DNA of 64,000 nt from CBDCNH01 sp965219015 (lineage in GTDB: Bacteria > Pseudomonadota > Alphaproteobacteria > Rhodobacterales > Rhodobacteraceae), in contig CBDCNH010000017.1 in assembly GCA_965219015.1 (NCBI GenBank), forward strand, positions 1 through 64,000. The letters run 5' to 3'. Made by a program: the position numbers and the translations under genes. Positions 10,597 to 21,081 of the stretch are shown piece by piece. The notes beneath the pieces were generated by a model. It saw nothing but the letters and a program-made list of their open reading frames with translations. It was not told the DNA's origin and ran no database searches. Numbering within the stretch: position 1 is the stretch's first letter; every line of letters starts with the position of its first letter.

Positions 10597-12615
10597 ATGG
10601 ACATCGACAGCCTGCGCCGGAAACATCCCGAGCACTGGGCGCGCGCGACGGCGATCCGCGCGCTGACGCTCGACGCGGTCGCGAAGTCGAAGTCCGGTCA
10701 TTCGGGTATGCCGATGGGCATGGCGGACGTGGCAACGGTGCTCTTCGGCAAGCACATGAAGTTCGACGCGCACCACCCCGACTGGCCCGACCGCGACCGC
10801 TTCATCCTGTCGGCAGGCCACGGCTCGATGCTGCTCTATGCGGTGCTGCACCTGACCGGGAACCCCGACATCACCATCGAGGAGATCCGCAACTTCCGGC
10901 AATGGGGCTCGCGCACGGCGGGGCATCCCGAGTACGGCCACGCCCGCGGCATCGAGACGACGACCGGCCCGCTCGGCCAGGGCATCGCGACCTCGGTGGG
11001 CTTCGCGATGGCCGAGGAGATCCTGCGCTCCGAGTTCGGGCCGAAGATCGTCGACCACCACACCTACGTGATGGCGGGCGACGGCTGCCTGATGGAGGGG
11101 GTGAGCCAGGAGGCCATCGCGCTCGCCGGCAAGCAGGCGCTCGGCAAGCTCATCGTGATGTGGGACAACAACGGCATCACCATCGACGGCAAGGTCTCCA
11201 TCGCCGACCGGACCGACCAGCGGATGCGCTTCGAGGCGTCGGGCTGGACGACCTTCGAGTGCGACGGCCACGACCCCGTCGACATCGACCGCGCGCTGAC
11301 GGAGGCGAAGGCCGCGCCGGGCCCGGCGATGATCGACTGCCATACGCACATCGCCATCGGCTCGGCGGCGCAGGACACCGCCAAGGGACACGGCGCGCTC
11401 ACCGACGCGAAGGTCGTGGCCGACACCAAGGCCGCCTATGGCTGGACCCACGCGGCCTTCGACATCCCGACCGATCTCAAGGCCGAATGGGAGGCGATCG
11501 GCCGTCGCGGCACCGGCGAGCGCGAGGCCTGGGAGAAGCGCTTCGACGCGCTCGCGCCGAAGAAGCAGGGCGAGTTCAAGCGGATGCTGGCGGGCGAGCC
11601 GCCGAAGCGGCTCTCGGCCACCATCCGTGCGCTGAAGAAGCAGGTGAGCGAGACGGCCCCCTCGGTCGCCACCCGGCGTTCGTCGGAGATGGTCCTCGAG
11701 GTCATCAACCCGCTGATGCCCGAGGCGGTCGGCGGCTCGGCGGACCTCACCGGCTCGAACAACACCAAGACGCCCGACCTCGGCGTCTTCACCCCCGACG
11801 ACCGCTCGGGGCGCTACATCTACTTCGGCATCCGCGAGCACGGCATGGCGGCGGCGCTGAACGGCCTCGTGATGCACGGCGGGCTGCGGCCCTACGGCGG
11901 CACGTTCCTGTGCTTCAGCGACTACGCGCGCGGCGCGATGCGGCTCTCGGCGGTGATGAACGTGCCGGTGATCTACGTCATGACGCACGATTCCATCGGG
12001 CTCGGCGAGGACGGCCCGACGCACCAGCCGGTCGAGCACCTCGCGATCCTGCGCGCGACGCCGAACGTGCACGTGTTCCGCCCCGCCGACACGATCGAGA
12101 CCGCCGAGGCCTGGGAGCTCGCGATCACCCTCAAGCGGCACCCGTCGATCCTGGTGCTGTCGCGGCAGAACCTGCCGACGGTGCGGACGACGCATACGCA
12201 GAAGAACCTCGTGGCGCAGGGCGCCTACATCCTCGCCGAGGCCACCGGCAAGCGGCAGGCGATCCTGATGGCGACGGGCTCGGAGATCGAGGTCGCGATG
12301 GGCGCGCGCGCGATCCTCGAGGGCGAGGGCATCGGCACGCGCGTGGTCTCGATGCCGTGCTGGGAGCTCTTCGAGGACCAGCCCGACGCCTACCGCCGCC
12401 GCGTGCTGCCCCCCGGCCCGGTCCGCGTCGGCGTCGAGGCCGCGGCCCGCTTCGGCTGGGACCGCTGGCTCTACGGCGAGGGCGGCCATCGCAGCAAGGC
12501 GGGCTTCATCGGCATGGAGCACTTCGGCGCCTCGGCCCCGGCGGACGAGCTCTACAAGGAGTTCGGCATCACGCCCGAGGCCACGGCGGAGAAGGTGCGG
12601 GGGCTCCTGGGGTAG
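10597..12615 (+). CDS. tkt: Transketolase
   Basis: Thiamine-diphosphate enzyme of the pentose phosphate pathway (and Calvin cycle where present) that moves two-carbon ketol units. At 672 aa it has the standard length. It shows KSGHSGMPMGMAD, the TPP/Mg motif running from GDGCLMEG to WDNNG, and GIREHGMA with the catalytic glutamate. The ATG at 10597 follows GAGGAGA. It diverges from the zapA pair and precedes gap by about 0.9 kb. Confidence 0.97.
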   Translation: MDIDSLRRKHPEHWARATAIRALTLDAVAKSKSGHSGMPMGMADVATVLFGKHMKFDAHHPDWPDRDRFILSAGHGSMLLYAVLHLTGNPDITIEEIRNFRQWGSRTAGHPEYGHARGIETTTGPLGQGIATSVGFAMAEEILRSEFGPKIVDHHTYVMAGDGCLMEGVSQEAIALAGKQALGKLIVMWDNNGITIDGKVSIADRTDQRMRFEASGWTTFECDGHDPVDIDRALTEAKAAPGPAMIDCHTHIAIGSAAQDTAKGHGALTDAKVVADTKAAYGWTHAAFDIPTDLKAEWEAIGRRGTGEREAWEKRFDALAPKKQGEFKRMLAGEPPKRLSATIRALKKQVSETAPSVATRRSSEMVLEVINPLMPEAVGGSADLTGSNNTKTPDLGVFTPDDRSGRYIYFGIREHGMAAALNGLVMHGGLRPYGGTFLCFSDYARGAMRLSAVMNVPVIYVMTHDSIGLGEDGPTHQPVEHLAILRATPNVHVFRPADTIETAEAWELAITLKRHPSILVLSRQNLPTVRTTHTQKNLVAQGAYILAEATGKRQAILMATGSEIEVAMGARAILEGEGIGTRVVSMPCWELFEDQPDAYRRRVLPPGPVRVGVEAAARFGWDRWLYGEGGHRSKAGFIGMEHFGASAPADELYKEFGITPEATAEKVRGLLG

Positions 12616-12895
12616 GTCGCGCTACGTCGCGCGCTTCTGGGTGAACACGGCCTGCGGCGTCGGGCGGACGGCACGAGGAGGTTCTGGTCGGAGTAGGGTC
12701 CGGTAGTACCGGATCGTGCATTTCGTCCCAAGCGCGCAGGCCGAGGCATGCGAGACCGGTCTACAGTCATGCCGACGACCGGCCATACGTCGTAGTCCAG
12801 GTGTTCCCGCGTCGCCCGTTCGGCGGCCAGGACGCTGCTGGTGGCGATCGACCGCAGTTACTTCCGCCGCGGCGCCTTGCTCACGGCGCCGGCCA

Positions 12896-13258
12896 TCACC
12901 GCCCGAGCGCCCACCTTCCCGGACCGGAGTCGGCCAGGACGAGGAAGCCGCCGGCGATGGCCCAGTTCTTGACGAAGATGGTCATCTGCCAGTCGTCAGA
13001 CGGGATGAAGTGGAAGATGCTCGTCACCATGCAGTAGCCCGCGAGTGCGACGGCCACGGGCCGCGTGGCGACGCCGAGGATCAGCGCCGCGGCGCCGAAC
13101 GCGTTGAACGCGAGCGCCGGCCAGACGAGCCAGACCGGCCAGCCGCGGCCTGCGAGCAGGCCCATCACCGGGCCGGGGTCGAGCGCCTTCTGGCCGGCGC
13201 CGGCGACGAAAAGCGCGGCGAGCAGGATCCTGCCCGCCAGGTTGGCGATGTCGCGCAT
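12896..13258 (-). CDS. DoxX family membrane protein
   Basis: Four-helix inner-membrane protein of 120 aa in the DoxX family. The start is MRDIANLAGRILLAALFVAG, followed by KALDPGPV, and hydrophobic segments lie near residues 8-25, 45-65, 68-85 and 95-112. Family members are linked to quinone or thiol redox in some bacteria, but the specific role is unknown. It is the only minus-strand gene between tkt and gap. The 280 bases between it and tkt hold no credible ORF. Confidence 0.82.
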   Translation of the reverse strand: MRDIANLAGRILLAALFVAGAGQKALDPGPVMGLLAGRGWPVWLVWPALAFNAFGAAALILGVATRPVAVALAGYCMVTSIFHFIPSDDWQMTIFVKNWAIAGGFLVLADSGPGRWALGR

Positions 13259-13311
13259 TGCACCTCGATGTCCCCGGCGGCACTCTGGCACGGGAGGGAC
13301 GCGGGAGCCAG

Positions 13312-13455
13312 ATGACGAACGGCATCGCCCTCGGGATCGTGCTGGCACTTGGCGCCCTCTTCGCGCTCGACGCCTTCGTGCTGCACTGGCACCTCCCGGT
13401 GCTCGCCGGCCGGCAGATCGTGCGGCTCGTGGACTGGGTGGAGTTCTGGCGCTGA
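13312..13455 (+). CDS. 47-aa single-pass membrane protein upstream of gap
   Basis: Starts MTNGIALGIVLALGALFALD after GGGAG and ends LVDWVEFWR. It has one strong membrane helix (about residues 4-20) and a short amphipathic tail. A small protein of this form just before gap is, as I recall, common in Rhodobacterales, where it is sometimes mislabelled as glyceraldehyde-3-phosphate dehydrogenase. Function is unknown. It lies 53 bases from the divergent DoxX start and 70 bases before gap. Confidence 0.65.
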   Translation: MTNGIALGIVLALGALFALDAFVLHWHLPVLAGRQIVRLVDWVEFWR

Positions 13456-13525
13456 CCGCCAAACCGTGCCATCACCCGCCCGACATCCTTGCCCGGCACC
13501 GCCGGCGAGCCACGGGAGAGACGAC

Positions 13526-14539
13526 ATGACGGTTAAGGTAGCGATCAACGGCTTCGGCCGCATCGGGCGGAACGTGCTGCGCGCCATCATCGAGGCCGGC
13601 CGCACCGACATCGAGGTGGTCGCGCTGAACGACCTCGGGCCGGTCGAGACCAACGCGCACCTCATCCGCTACGACAGCGTGCATGGCCGGTTTCCGGGCA
13701 CCGTGACGACGACCGAGGACAGCATCGACGTGGGCCGCGGCCCGATGCGCGTGACCGCGATGCGGAACCCCGCCGACCTGCCCTGGTCTGACGTGGACGT
13801 GGTGCTCGAATGTACCGGCATCTTCACCTCGCCCGAGAAGGCACGCGCGCATCTCGAGAACGGCGCCTCGCGCGTGCTCGTCTCGGCGCCGCTCTCGAAC
13901 GCGGTCGAGGGCGAGAAGACCATCGTCTACGGCGTGAACCACGAGACGCTGACGGCCGACGACCGCATCGTCTCGAACGCGTCCTGCACCACGAACTGCC
14001 TCGTGCCGGTGGTGAAGGTGCTCAACGAGAGCATCGGCATCGCCCGCGGGTTCATGACGACGATCCACAGCTACACCGGCGACCAGCCGACGCTCGACAC
14101 GCTGCACAAGGACCTCTACCGCGCCCGCGCGGCGGCGCTCTCGATCATCCCCACCTCGACGGGTGCGGCGAAGGCCGTGGGGCTCGTGCTGCCGGAGATG
14201 AAGGGCCGGCTCGACGGCACCTCGATGCGCGTGCCGACGCCGAACGTGTCGGTGGTGGACCTCGTGTTCGAGGCGGCGCGCGACACGACGGTCGAGGAGA
14301 TCAACGACGCGATCCGCGCCGCCGCCACCGAGGGCCCGCTCGTCGGCATCCTTGGCGTGACGGAGGACAAGCTCGTGTCGTCGGACTTCAACCACGACCC
14401 CCGCTCGTCGATCTTCCACACCGACCAGACCAAGGTGATCGAGGGCACGATGTGCCGCATCCTGTCGTGGTACGACAACGAATGGGGCTTTTCGAACCGC
14501 ATGGTCGACACCGCCGTCGCGATGGGCAACCTCGGCTGA
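13526..14539 (+). CDS. gap: Glyceraldehyde-3-phosphate dehydrogenase
   Basis: NAD(P)-dependent glycolytic/gluconeogenic enzyme of 337 aa. The N-terminal AINGFGRIGRNVLRA is the dinucleotide fold. SNASCTTNCL carries the active-site Cys154, and the family's C-terminal block WYDNEWGFSNRM is present. A GGGAGAG sequence precedes the ATG. It is a full-length, ordinary gene in a tkt/gap carbon-metabolism neighbourhood. Confidence 0.97.
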   Translation: MTVKVAINGFGRIGRNVLRAIIEAGRTDIEVVALNDLGPVETNAHLIRYDSVHGRFPGTVTTTEDSIDVGRGPMRVTAMRNPADLPWSDVDVVLECTGIFTSPEKARAHLENGASRVLVSAPLSNAVEGEKTIVYGVNHETLTADDRIVSNASCTTNCLVPVVKVLNESIGIARGFMTTIHSYTGDQPTLDTLHKDLYRARAAALSIIPTSTGAAKAVGLVLPEMKGRLDGTSMRVPTPNVSVVDLVFEAARDTTVEEINDAIRAAATEGPLVGILGVTEDKLVSSDFNHDPRSSIFHTDQTKVIEGTMCRILSWYDNEWGFSNRMVDTAVAMGNLG

Positions 14540-15100
14540 CGAGGCGGCGCTCGGGTCGGGTATCCCGACGTGACGCGCGACAGATGACAGGGCGATCCGG
14601 ACGCCGGGCGCGGTGCGTTTCTGCGGCCCGGCTTTCACCGAAGGGCCGTCGCCATGCCGGACACGAGGTTCCTCGCCAAGGGAGGCCGCCTCCGCGTGAC
14701 CGATTTTATCAAGGCGGCCGTTCGCTGACGGTGACGGTGGAGGACAACGGCAACCCGCGATCGTCGTGCAGGCGGCGGTCGCGTCGCTCGCCGCGGCGAA
14801 CGGGCTTGCGCTAGACGAACTTCGACCTCCGACCGATATCACGGAGCTTCGGCGCTCCGCCGATGACCTCGAGCGCTGGCACGTCAACCCGAGCGTAGCG
14901 CTGTCCGGGGTTGCCGACGCCTGGGCGCACCGACGGCCGACAGACGGGATCTAACGGGCCTGACGGCTACGGCGTCCGCGCTGGACCTATGCACCGAGCG
15001 CAAGGCGATGCGGACGCAGCAGGCGTTGTTTGCAGGTGCAGCATTGAGCATCTTGGGGGCACGGCAAGAGGCCGTAGCACGACCCCAAAGGACGACGACC
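14540..15100 (+). other. Intergenic stretch after gap
   Basis: About 560 bases separate gap from the DUF1127-like gene. Just after the gap stop lies a 6-bp inverted repeat, GTCGGG-TAT-CCCGAC (14555-14569), without a T-run. The middle part holds a possible decayed coding remnant, annotated separately. The last 140 bases before 15101 show no open frame of note and no clear promoter. Confidence 0.5.
14654..14954 (+). pseudogene. Possible frameshifted coding remnant
   Basis: Three frames give protein-like pieces in succession: MPDTRFLAKGGRLRVTDF from 14654, then GGRSLTVTVEDNGNP, then a stretch from about 14757 with AIVVQAAVASLAAANGLALD, and later TDITELRRSADDLERW, ending at a stop at 14954. Joined by two frameshifts they would make a protein of roughly 95 residues. 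I do not recognise a family. The pieces could also be chance open frames in GC-rich DNA, so this is tentative. Confidence 0.28.
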
Positions 15101-15262
15101 ATGACTTTCTTCACCACCATCCGCACCGCCGCGGCCAAGCGCGCCGCGTACCGCCGCACCGTCGCCGCGCTGAGCGCGCTGCCGCTCGAGACCGCGCTCG
15201 ACCTCGACATCTACCGGCCGGACGCGCGCACGATTGCACGGCGCGCGGTCTATGGCGCCTGA
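15101..15262 (+). CDS. DUF1127-like small protein
   Basis: A 53-aa basic protein beginning MTFFTTIRTAAAKRAAYRRT and ending DIYRPDARTIARRAVYGA. This resembles the YjiS/DUF1127 pattern of a short arginine-rich helix followed by a D-I-x-R-x-D segment. DUF1127 proteins in alphaproteobacteria are linked to RNA turnover and stress or phosphate responses. AAAGGA lies 9 bases before the ATG. The 3' end overlaps the convergent coaD by 13 bases. Confidence 0.65.
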   Translation: MTFFTTIRTAAAKRAAYRRTVAALSALPLETALDLDIYRPDARTIARRAVYGA

Positions 15263-15741
15263 AGCCGCGCTCGCAGGGCCGCATCGACCGCGGGGGTGAC
15301 GAATTTCGAGACGTCGCCCCCGAGCCGCGCGATCTCCTTGACGAGCTTCGACGCGATCGCCTGGTGCCGCGCCTCGGCCATCAGGAACACCGTCTCGACC
15401 GAGGCGTCGAGCGCCCGGTTCATCCCCACCATCTGATATTCGTACTCGAAGTCCGCCACCGCGCGCAGCCCGCGGATGATGAGGCCGGCGCCCACGTCGC
15501 GGGCGCACTGGATGAGCAGGGTCTCGAACGGGTGGACGACCACCTCCGCCGCCGTCCCGCTCTCGGACGCGATCGCCTCGAGCATCGCCACGCGCTCCTC
15601 GAGCGAGAAGAGCGGGCGCTTGTCGCGGTTGACCGCGACGCCGATCACCAGCCGGTCGACGAGCGCCGCCGCGCGGCGGATGATGTCGAGGTGCCCGAGC
15701 GTGACCGGATCGAACGTGCCGGGATAGAGACCTATCCGCAC
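15250..15741 (-). CDS. coaD: Phosphopantetheine adenylyltransferase
   Basis: Fourth enzyme of coenzyme A synthesis; transfers AMP to 4'-phosphopantetheine in the cytoplasm. The 163-aa protein begins MRIGLYPGTFDPVTLGHLDI, with the nucleotidyltransferase TxGH motif, and contains IIRGLRAVADFEYEYQM. It sits 7 bases downstream of the CBS-domain gene and probably shares its transcript. Confidence 0.96.
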   Translation of the reverse strand: MRIGLYPGTFDPVTLGHLDIIRRAAALVDRLVIGVAVNRDKRPLFSLEERVAMLEAIASESGTAAEVVVHPFETLLIQCARDVGAGLIIRGLRAVADFEYEYQMVGMNRALDASVETVFLMAEARHQAIASKLVKEIARLGGDVSKFVTPAVDAALRARLQAP

Positions 15742-15748
15742 GCGCCGC

Positions 15749-16183
15749 TCATTGCCCCATGATCATGCCGGTCAGCGCCTCGGTCTCGTGCGCGAGCTCC
15801 GAGAGCCGCGCCTTCACCACGTCGCCGATGGAGATGATCCCGACCATCGCGCCGTCCTCGAGGACGGGCATGTGGCGGAAGCGGCCGTCGGTCATGCGCT
15901 GCAGCACCGCATCGGCGGTGTCCTGCCGCGAGCAGCCGACGAGCGCGGTGGTCATCAGCGCCGACACCGCGTCGTCGAGGCAGGCCGGCCCCCGACGCGC
16001 GAGTTCGCGCACCACGTCGCGCTCGGACAGGATGCCCGCCGCCGCCCGCCCGTCGGAGGAGACGAGCACGGCGCCGATCTTCTTCGACGCCAGCACCGCG
16101 ACCGCGTCCCGCACCGTCGCCTCGGGGGAGACCGTGATCACGTCGTCGCGCGGCTTGTCGCCCAGGATCTGCTGTACCAGCAT
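15749..16183 (-). CDS. Tandem CBS-domain protein
   Basis: A 144-aa stand-alone pair of CBS domains (about residues 8-60 and 72-128). Such pairs bind adenosine nucleotides and regulate partner proteins. Features are VTVSPEATVRDAV, SERDVVRELARRG and GRFRHMPVLEDGAMVGIISI. No enzyme domain is attached. It lies upstream of coaD in the same direction, hinting at adenylate-related control, but no partner is identifiable from context. Confidence 0.88.
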   Translation of the reverse strand: MLVQQILGDKPRDDVITVSPEATVRDAVAVLASKKIGAVLVSSDGRAAAGILSERDVVRELARRGPACLDDAVSALMTTALVGCSRQDTADAVLQRMTDGRFRHMPVLEDGAMVGIISIGDVVKARLSELAHETEALTGMIMGQ

Positions 16184-16247
16184 CGCTCTTCTCCCATCCG
16201 CGGGCTCTTCGCGGCCCGCGTCAGGGTCCGCCCCGTGGGGCAGGCTG

Positions 16248-16811
16248 TCAAGCGCGAGGAGCCCGCCGCCGGAGCCCGAGCGCGCCGAGCGCCGCCGCGA
16301 GGAGGAGCCCCGCCGCCGGCAGCGGCACGCCCGAGGGCGCCACCGGGGTCCGCACCGGCGTCACCGGGCCGGTGACTTCCCACAGCGACAGGCTGGCGAA
16401 CTTCCCGCCGAGCGCACCGCCGTTGGTCTGCAGCCCGACGTCAAAGGTGGTGAAATCGGTGCCGAAGATGCCGGGCTGGAAGTAGGCCAGCACCTGCGAG
16501 GCGCCGCCCGTGTAGATCGCGAAGCTGACCTTCTTCACGCCTGCCCAGAGCCAGGACCCCGCCTTGAGGTCCGCGTCGAGCGTGATCGCGAGGTCGCCGT
16601 CCACCGGAGCGGCGCGGCGTACCTCGGCGAGCTTGGCGATGGTGAAGCCCGGCGCGATGTTGCCGAGATCCTCGAACATCGCGTAAGTTGCCGCATCGCT
16701 CGGCGGCGTCTGGAAATAGCTCACCGACAACGCCGGCTCGACCGTCGCCGCGCCCGCGGCCCCTGCCGCGACCACCGCCGCCAATACCGCCCCCAACATC
16801 CGCTTCAGCAT
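16248..16811 (-). CDS. VPLPA-CTERM secreted protein of unknown function
   Basis: A 187-aa exported protein. The N-terminus MLKRMLGAVLAAVVAAGAAG is a signal peptide. The middle is a beta-rich domain I do not recognise. The C-terminus has the tripartite sorting tail: VPLPA, a hydrophobic helix and a terminal arginine cluster. In Rhodobacterales such tails are processed by exosortase XrtD, so surface or extracellular delivery is expected. GAGGAG precedes the ATG at 16811; the longer frame upstream has no such site. Its promoter region contains a TTAACC/GGTTAA inverted repeat. Confidence 0.8.
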   Translation of the reverse strand: MLKRMLGAVLAAVVAAGAAGAATVEPALSVSYFQTPPSDAATYAMFEDLGNIAPGFTIAKLAEVRRAAPVDGDLAITLDADLKAGSWLWAGVKKVSFAIYTGGASQVLAYFQPGIFGTDFTTFDVGLQTNGGALGGKFASLSLWEVTGPVTPVRTPVAPSGVPLPAAGLLLAAALGALGLRRRAPRA

Positions 16812-16898
16812 CGCACCGCTCCTCGCACCGACCTGCGCCCCCGACCACGCGCGGGGACATGACATGCCGGCAGATACGGCGCAAGTGCCTGTAAAGTT

Positions 16899-16922
16899 TT
16901 AACCTTTCTCAAGATTGGTTAA
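16899..16922. promoter_or_regulatory. TTAACC-N12-GGTTAA inverted repeat
   Basis: Perfect 6-bp arms 12 bases apart in a locally AT-rich island (about 16890-16925), 88-111 bases upstream of the VPLPA-CTERM gene's ATG and beyond the uvrA stop. Each arm matches the CtrA half-site TTAACC in opposite orientation. The spacing is not the canonical CtrA TTAA-N7-TTAA. It may be an operator for the 16811 gene. Confidence 0.4.
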
Positions 16923-16965
16923 TGATGCGCCGCGGCGACAGTCGCTGGCGCGACCTTCGAACCGT

Positions 16966-19827
<2,862 letters not shown>

Positions 19828-19893
19828 CGCGGAACCCCTCCGTCGCCCGGTCCACATCTAGGGGATGCGCGCGCCGAGGCCAACCGCATTCTG

Positions 19894-19908
19894 GAACAAG
19901 CCGGGAAC
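19894..19908 (-). promoter_or_regulatory. LexA (SOS) box of uvrA
   Basis: On the minus strand the sequence is GTTC-CCGGCTT-GTTC, an exact match to the alphaproteobacterial LexA operator GTTC-N7-GTTC. It is 67 bases before the uvrA start, where it could cover the promoter. uvrA is a standard SOS gene in this class. It falls between the upstream MFS gene's stop and uvrA, showing that uvrA has its own promoter. Confidence 0.88.
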
Positions 19909-19941
19909 GCCCGCGCGCTTTTCCCGCGCAGCGCCGCGGCG

Positions 19942-21081
19942 TCAGGCTTCGGCGCGGCGGCGTGCCTGCACCGCGTGCGCCGCGATGCCCGCGAGCGACA
20001 GCACGACGACGAACCCCGCCACGCCGCCGAGCCCGGCGGGCCCTGCGAGCGCCGCCAGCACCGGCGTGCCGAGCGTGGTGCCGAGGTTGCCGAGCTGCGC
20101 CACCGCGCCCGCGGCCATCGCGCGCTCGGCGGGCGCCGCGTTGAGCTCCGGGATCGCGGCGAAGGACGCGCCCTGCACGAGGCCGAGCCCGGCCGCGAGC
20201 AGCATCGGCGCGACGGAGCCGTGGAACCCGAGCCCGATCGCCCCCGCCGCGGCCAGCGCGAAGCCCCCCTGCGCCACCCGCACCGCGCCGAGCCGTCGCA
20301 AGAGCCACACGCCGAGGCTGAGCGACACCCCGATGCTGACGAGCGGGAACGCCGCCGCGACGAACGCCCGGTGCGCGCCGGTCAGGGGCGGCAGCAGCGT
20401 CAGGAGCGCCACGTACTGCAGCGTGTAGAAGAGGAACCCCGTCGCCGGCGCCGCGACCACCGCCGAGCGGTAGATGGCGGCATGGTCGCGGAGCACCCGG
20501 CCCGCCGACAGCGCCGGCCCGCGCACGGGCGCGTCGCGTGGCAGCACCGCCGCGAGGAGCGCCGCCATGCCGAGGAGATAGGCGGCATGGGCGAGGAAGA
20601 GCCCGCCCACCCCATGCGCCGCGGCGAAGGGCGGCCCGACGAGCGCCAGCACCGCGAAGGTCAGCCCGAAGAAGGTGGCCCACAGCGTCATCGCGAGCCC
20701 GCGCCAGCGCAGCGCCGCGGCCTCCGCGATCAGGACGGGCGCCGTCACCACGATGGCGAGATGCGACAGCCCTTCGGCGATGCGGAGCCCGATTAGCACC
20801 GGGAACGGCGGCAGCAGCGCCTCCGCCGCCGAGAGCGCCGCCCCGAGCACGAGCGCCGCGAGAAGCACGCGCCGGAGCCCGATCCGGGCCACGACGATGC
20901 CCGCCACGACGCCGAGCACGAGCCCCGCGAGGCCGACGACGGAGACCAGCACCGCCGCCCGCCCGCTCCCGCCGTAGAGCGCCGCCAGCGGGTCGAAGAG
21001 CACGCCCGCCTTGGCGAACTGCGCCGCCGCCCCGAGCCCCGCGGCCCAGAGGAGGAGCACCCGCAGCGCGGGGTGGCTCAC
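19942..21081 (-). CDS. MFS transporter
   Basis: Major facilitator permease of 379 aa with about 12 hydrophobic helices; substrate unknown. The start is the GTG at 21081, which overlaps the lpdA stop as GTGA; the open frame runs further up but through lpdA. Features include LRIAEGLSHLAIVV (motif-B-like) after helix 3 and many Gly/Ala-rich helices. It appears translationally coupled to lpdA, although no functional link is evident. Confidence 0.85.
   Translation of the reverse strand: MSHPALRVLLLWAAGLGAAAQFAKAGVLFDPLAALYGGSGRAAVLVSVVGLAGLVLGVVAGIVVARIGLRRVLLAALVLGAALSAAEALLPPFPVLIGLRIAEGLSHLAIVVTAPVLIAEAAALRWRGLAMTLWATFFGLTFAVLALVGPPFAAAHGVGGLFLAHAAYLLGMAALLAAVLPRDAPVRGPALSAGRVLRDHAAIYRSAVVAAPATGFLFYTLQYVALLTLLPPLTGAHRAFVAAAFPLVSIGVSLSLGVWLLRRLGAVRVAQGGFALAAAGAIGLGFHGSVAPMLLAAGLGLVQGASFAAIPELNAAPAERAMAAGAVAQLGNLGTTLGTPVLAALAGPAGLGGVAGFVVVLSLAGIAAHAVQARRRAEA

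Noticed and set aside
12699..12713. Inverted repeat TCCGGTA-G-TACCGGA after tkt
   Set aside because: A one-base loop cannot form a terminator hairpin, there is no T-run, and it is far from any start. Probably chance.
16230..16241. Short palindrome GCCCCGTGGGGC downstream of the VPLPA-CTERM gene
   Set aside because: Five-bp arms, two-base loop and no T-run; too weak to call a terminator.
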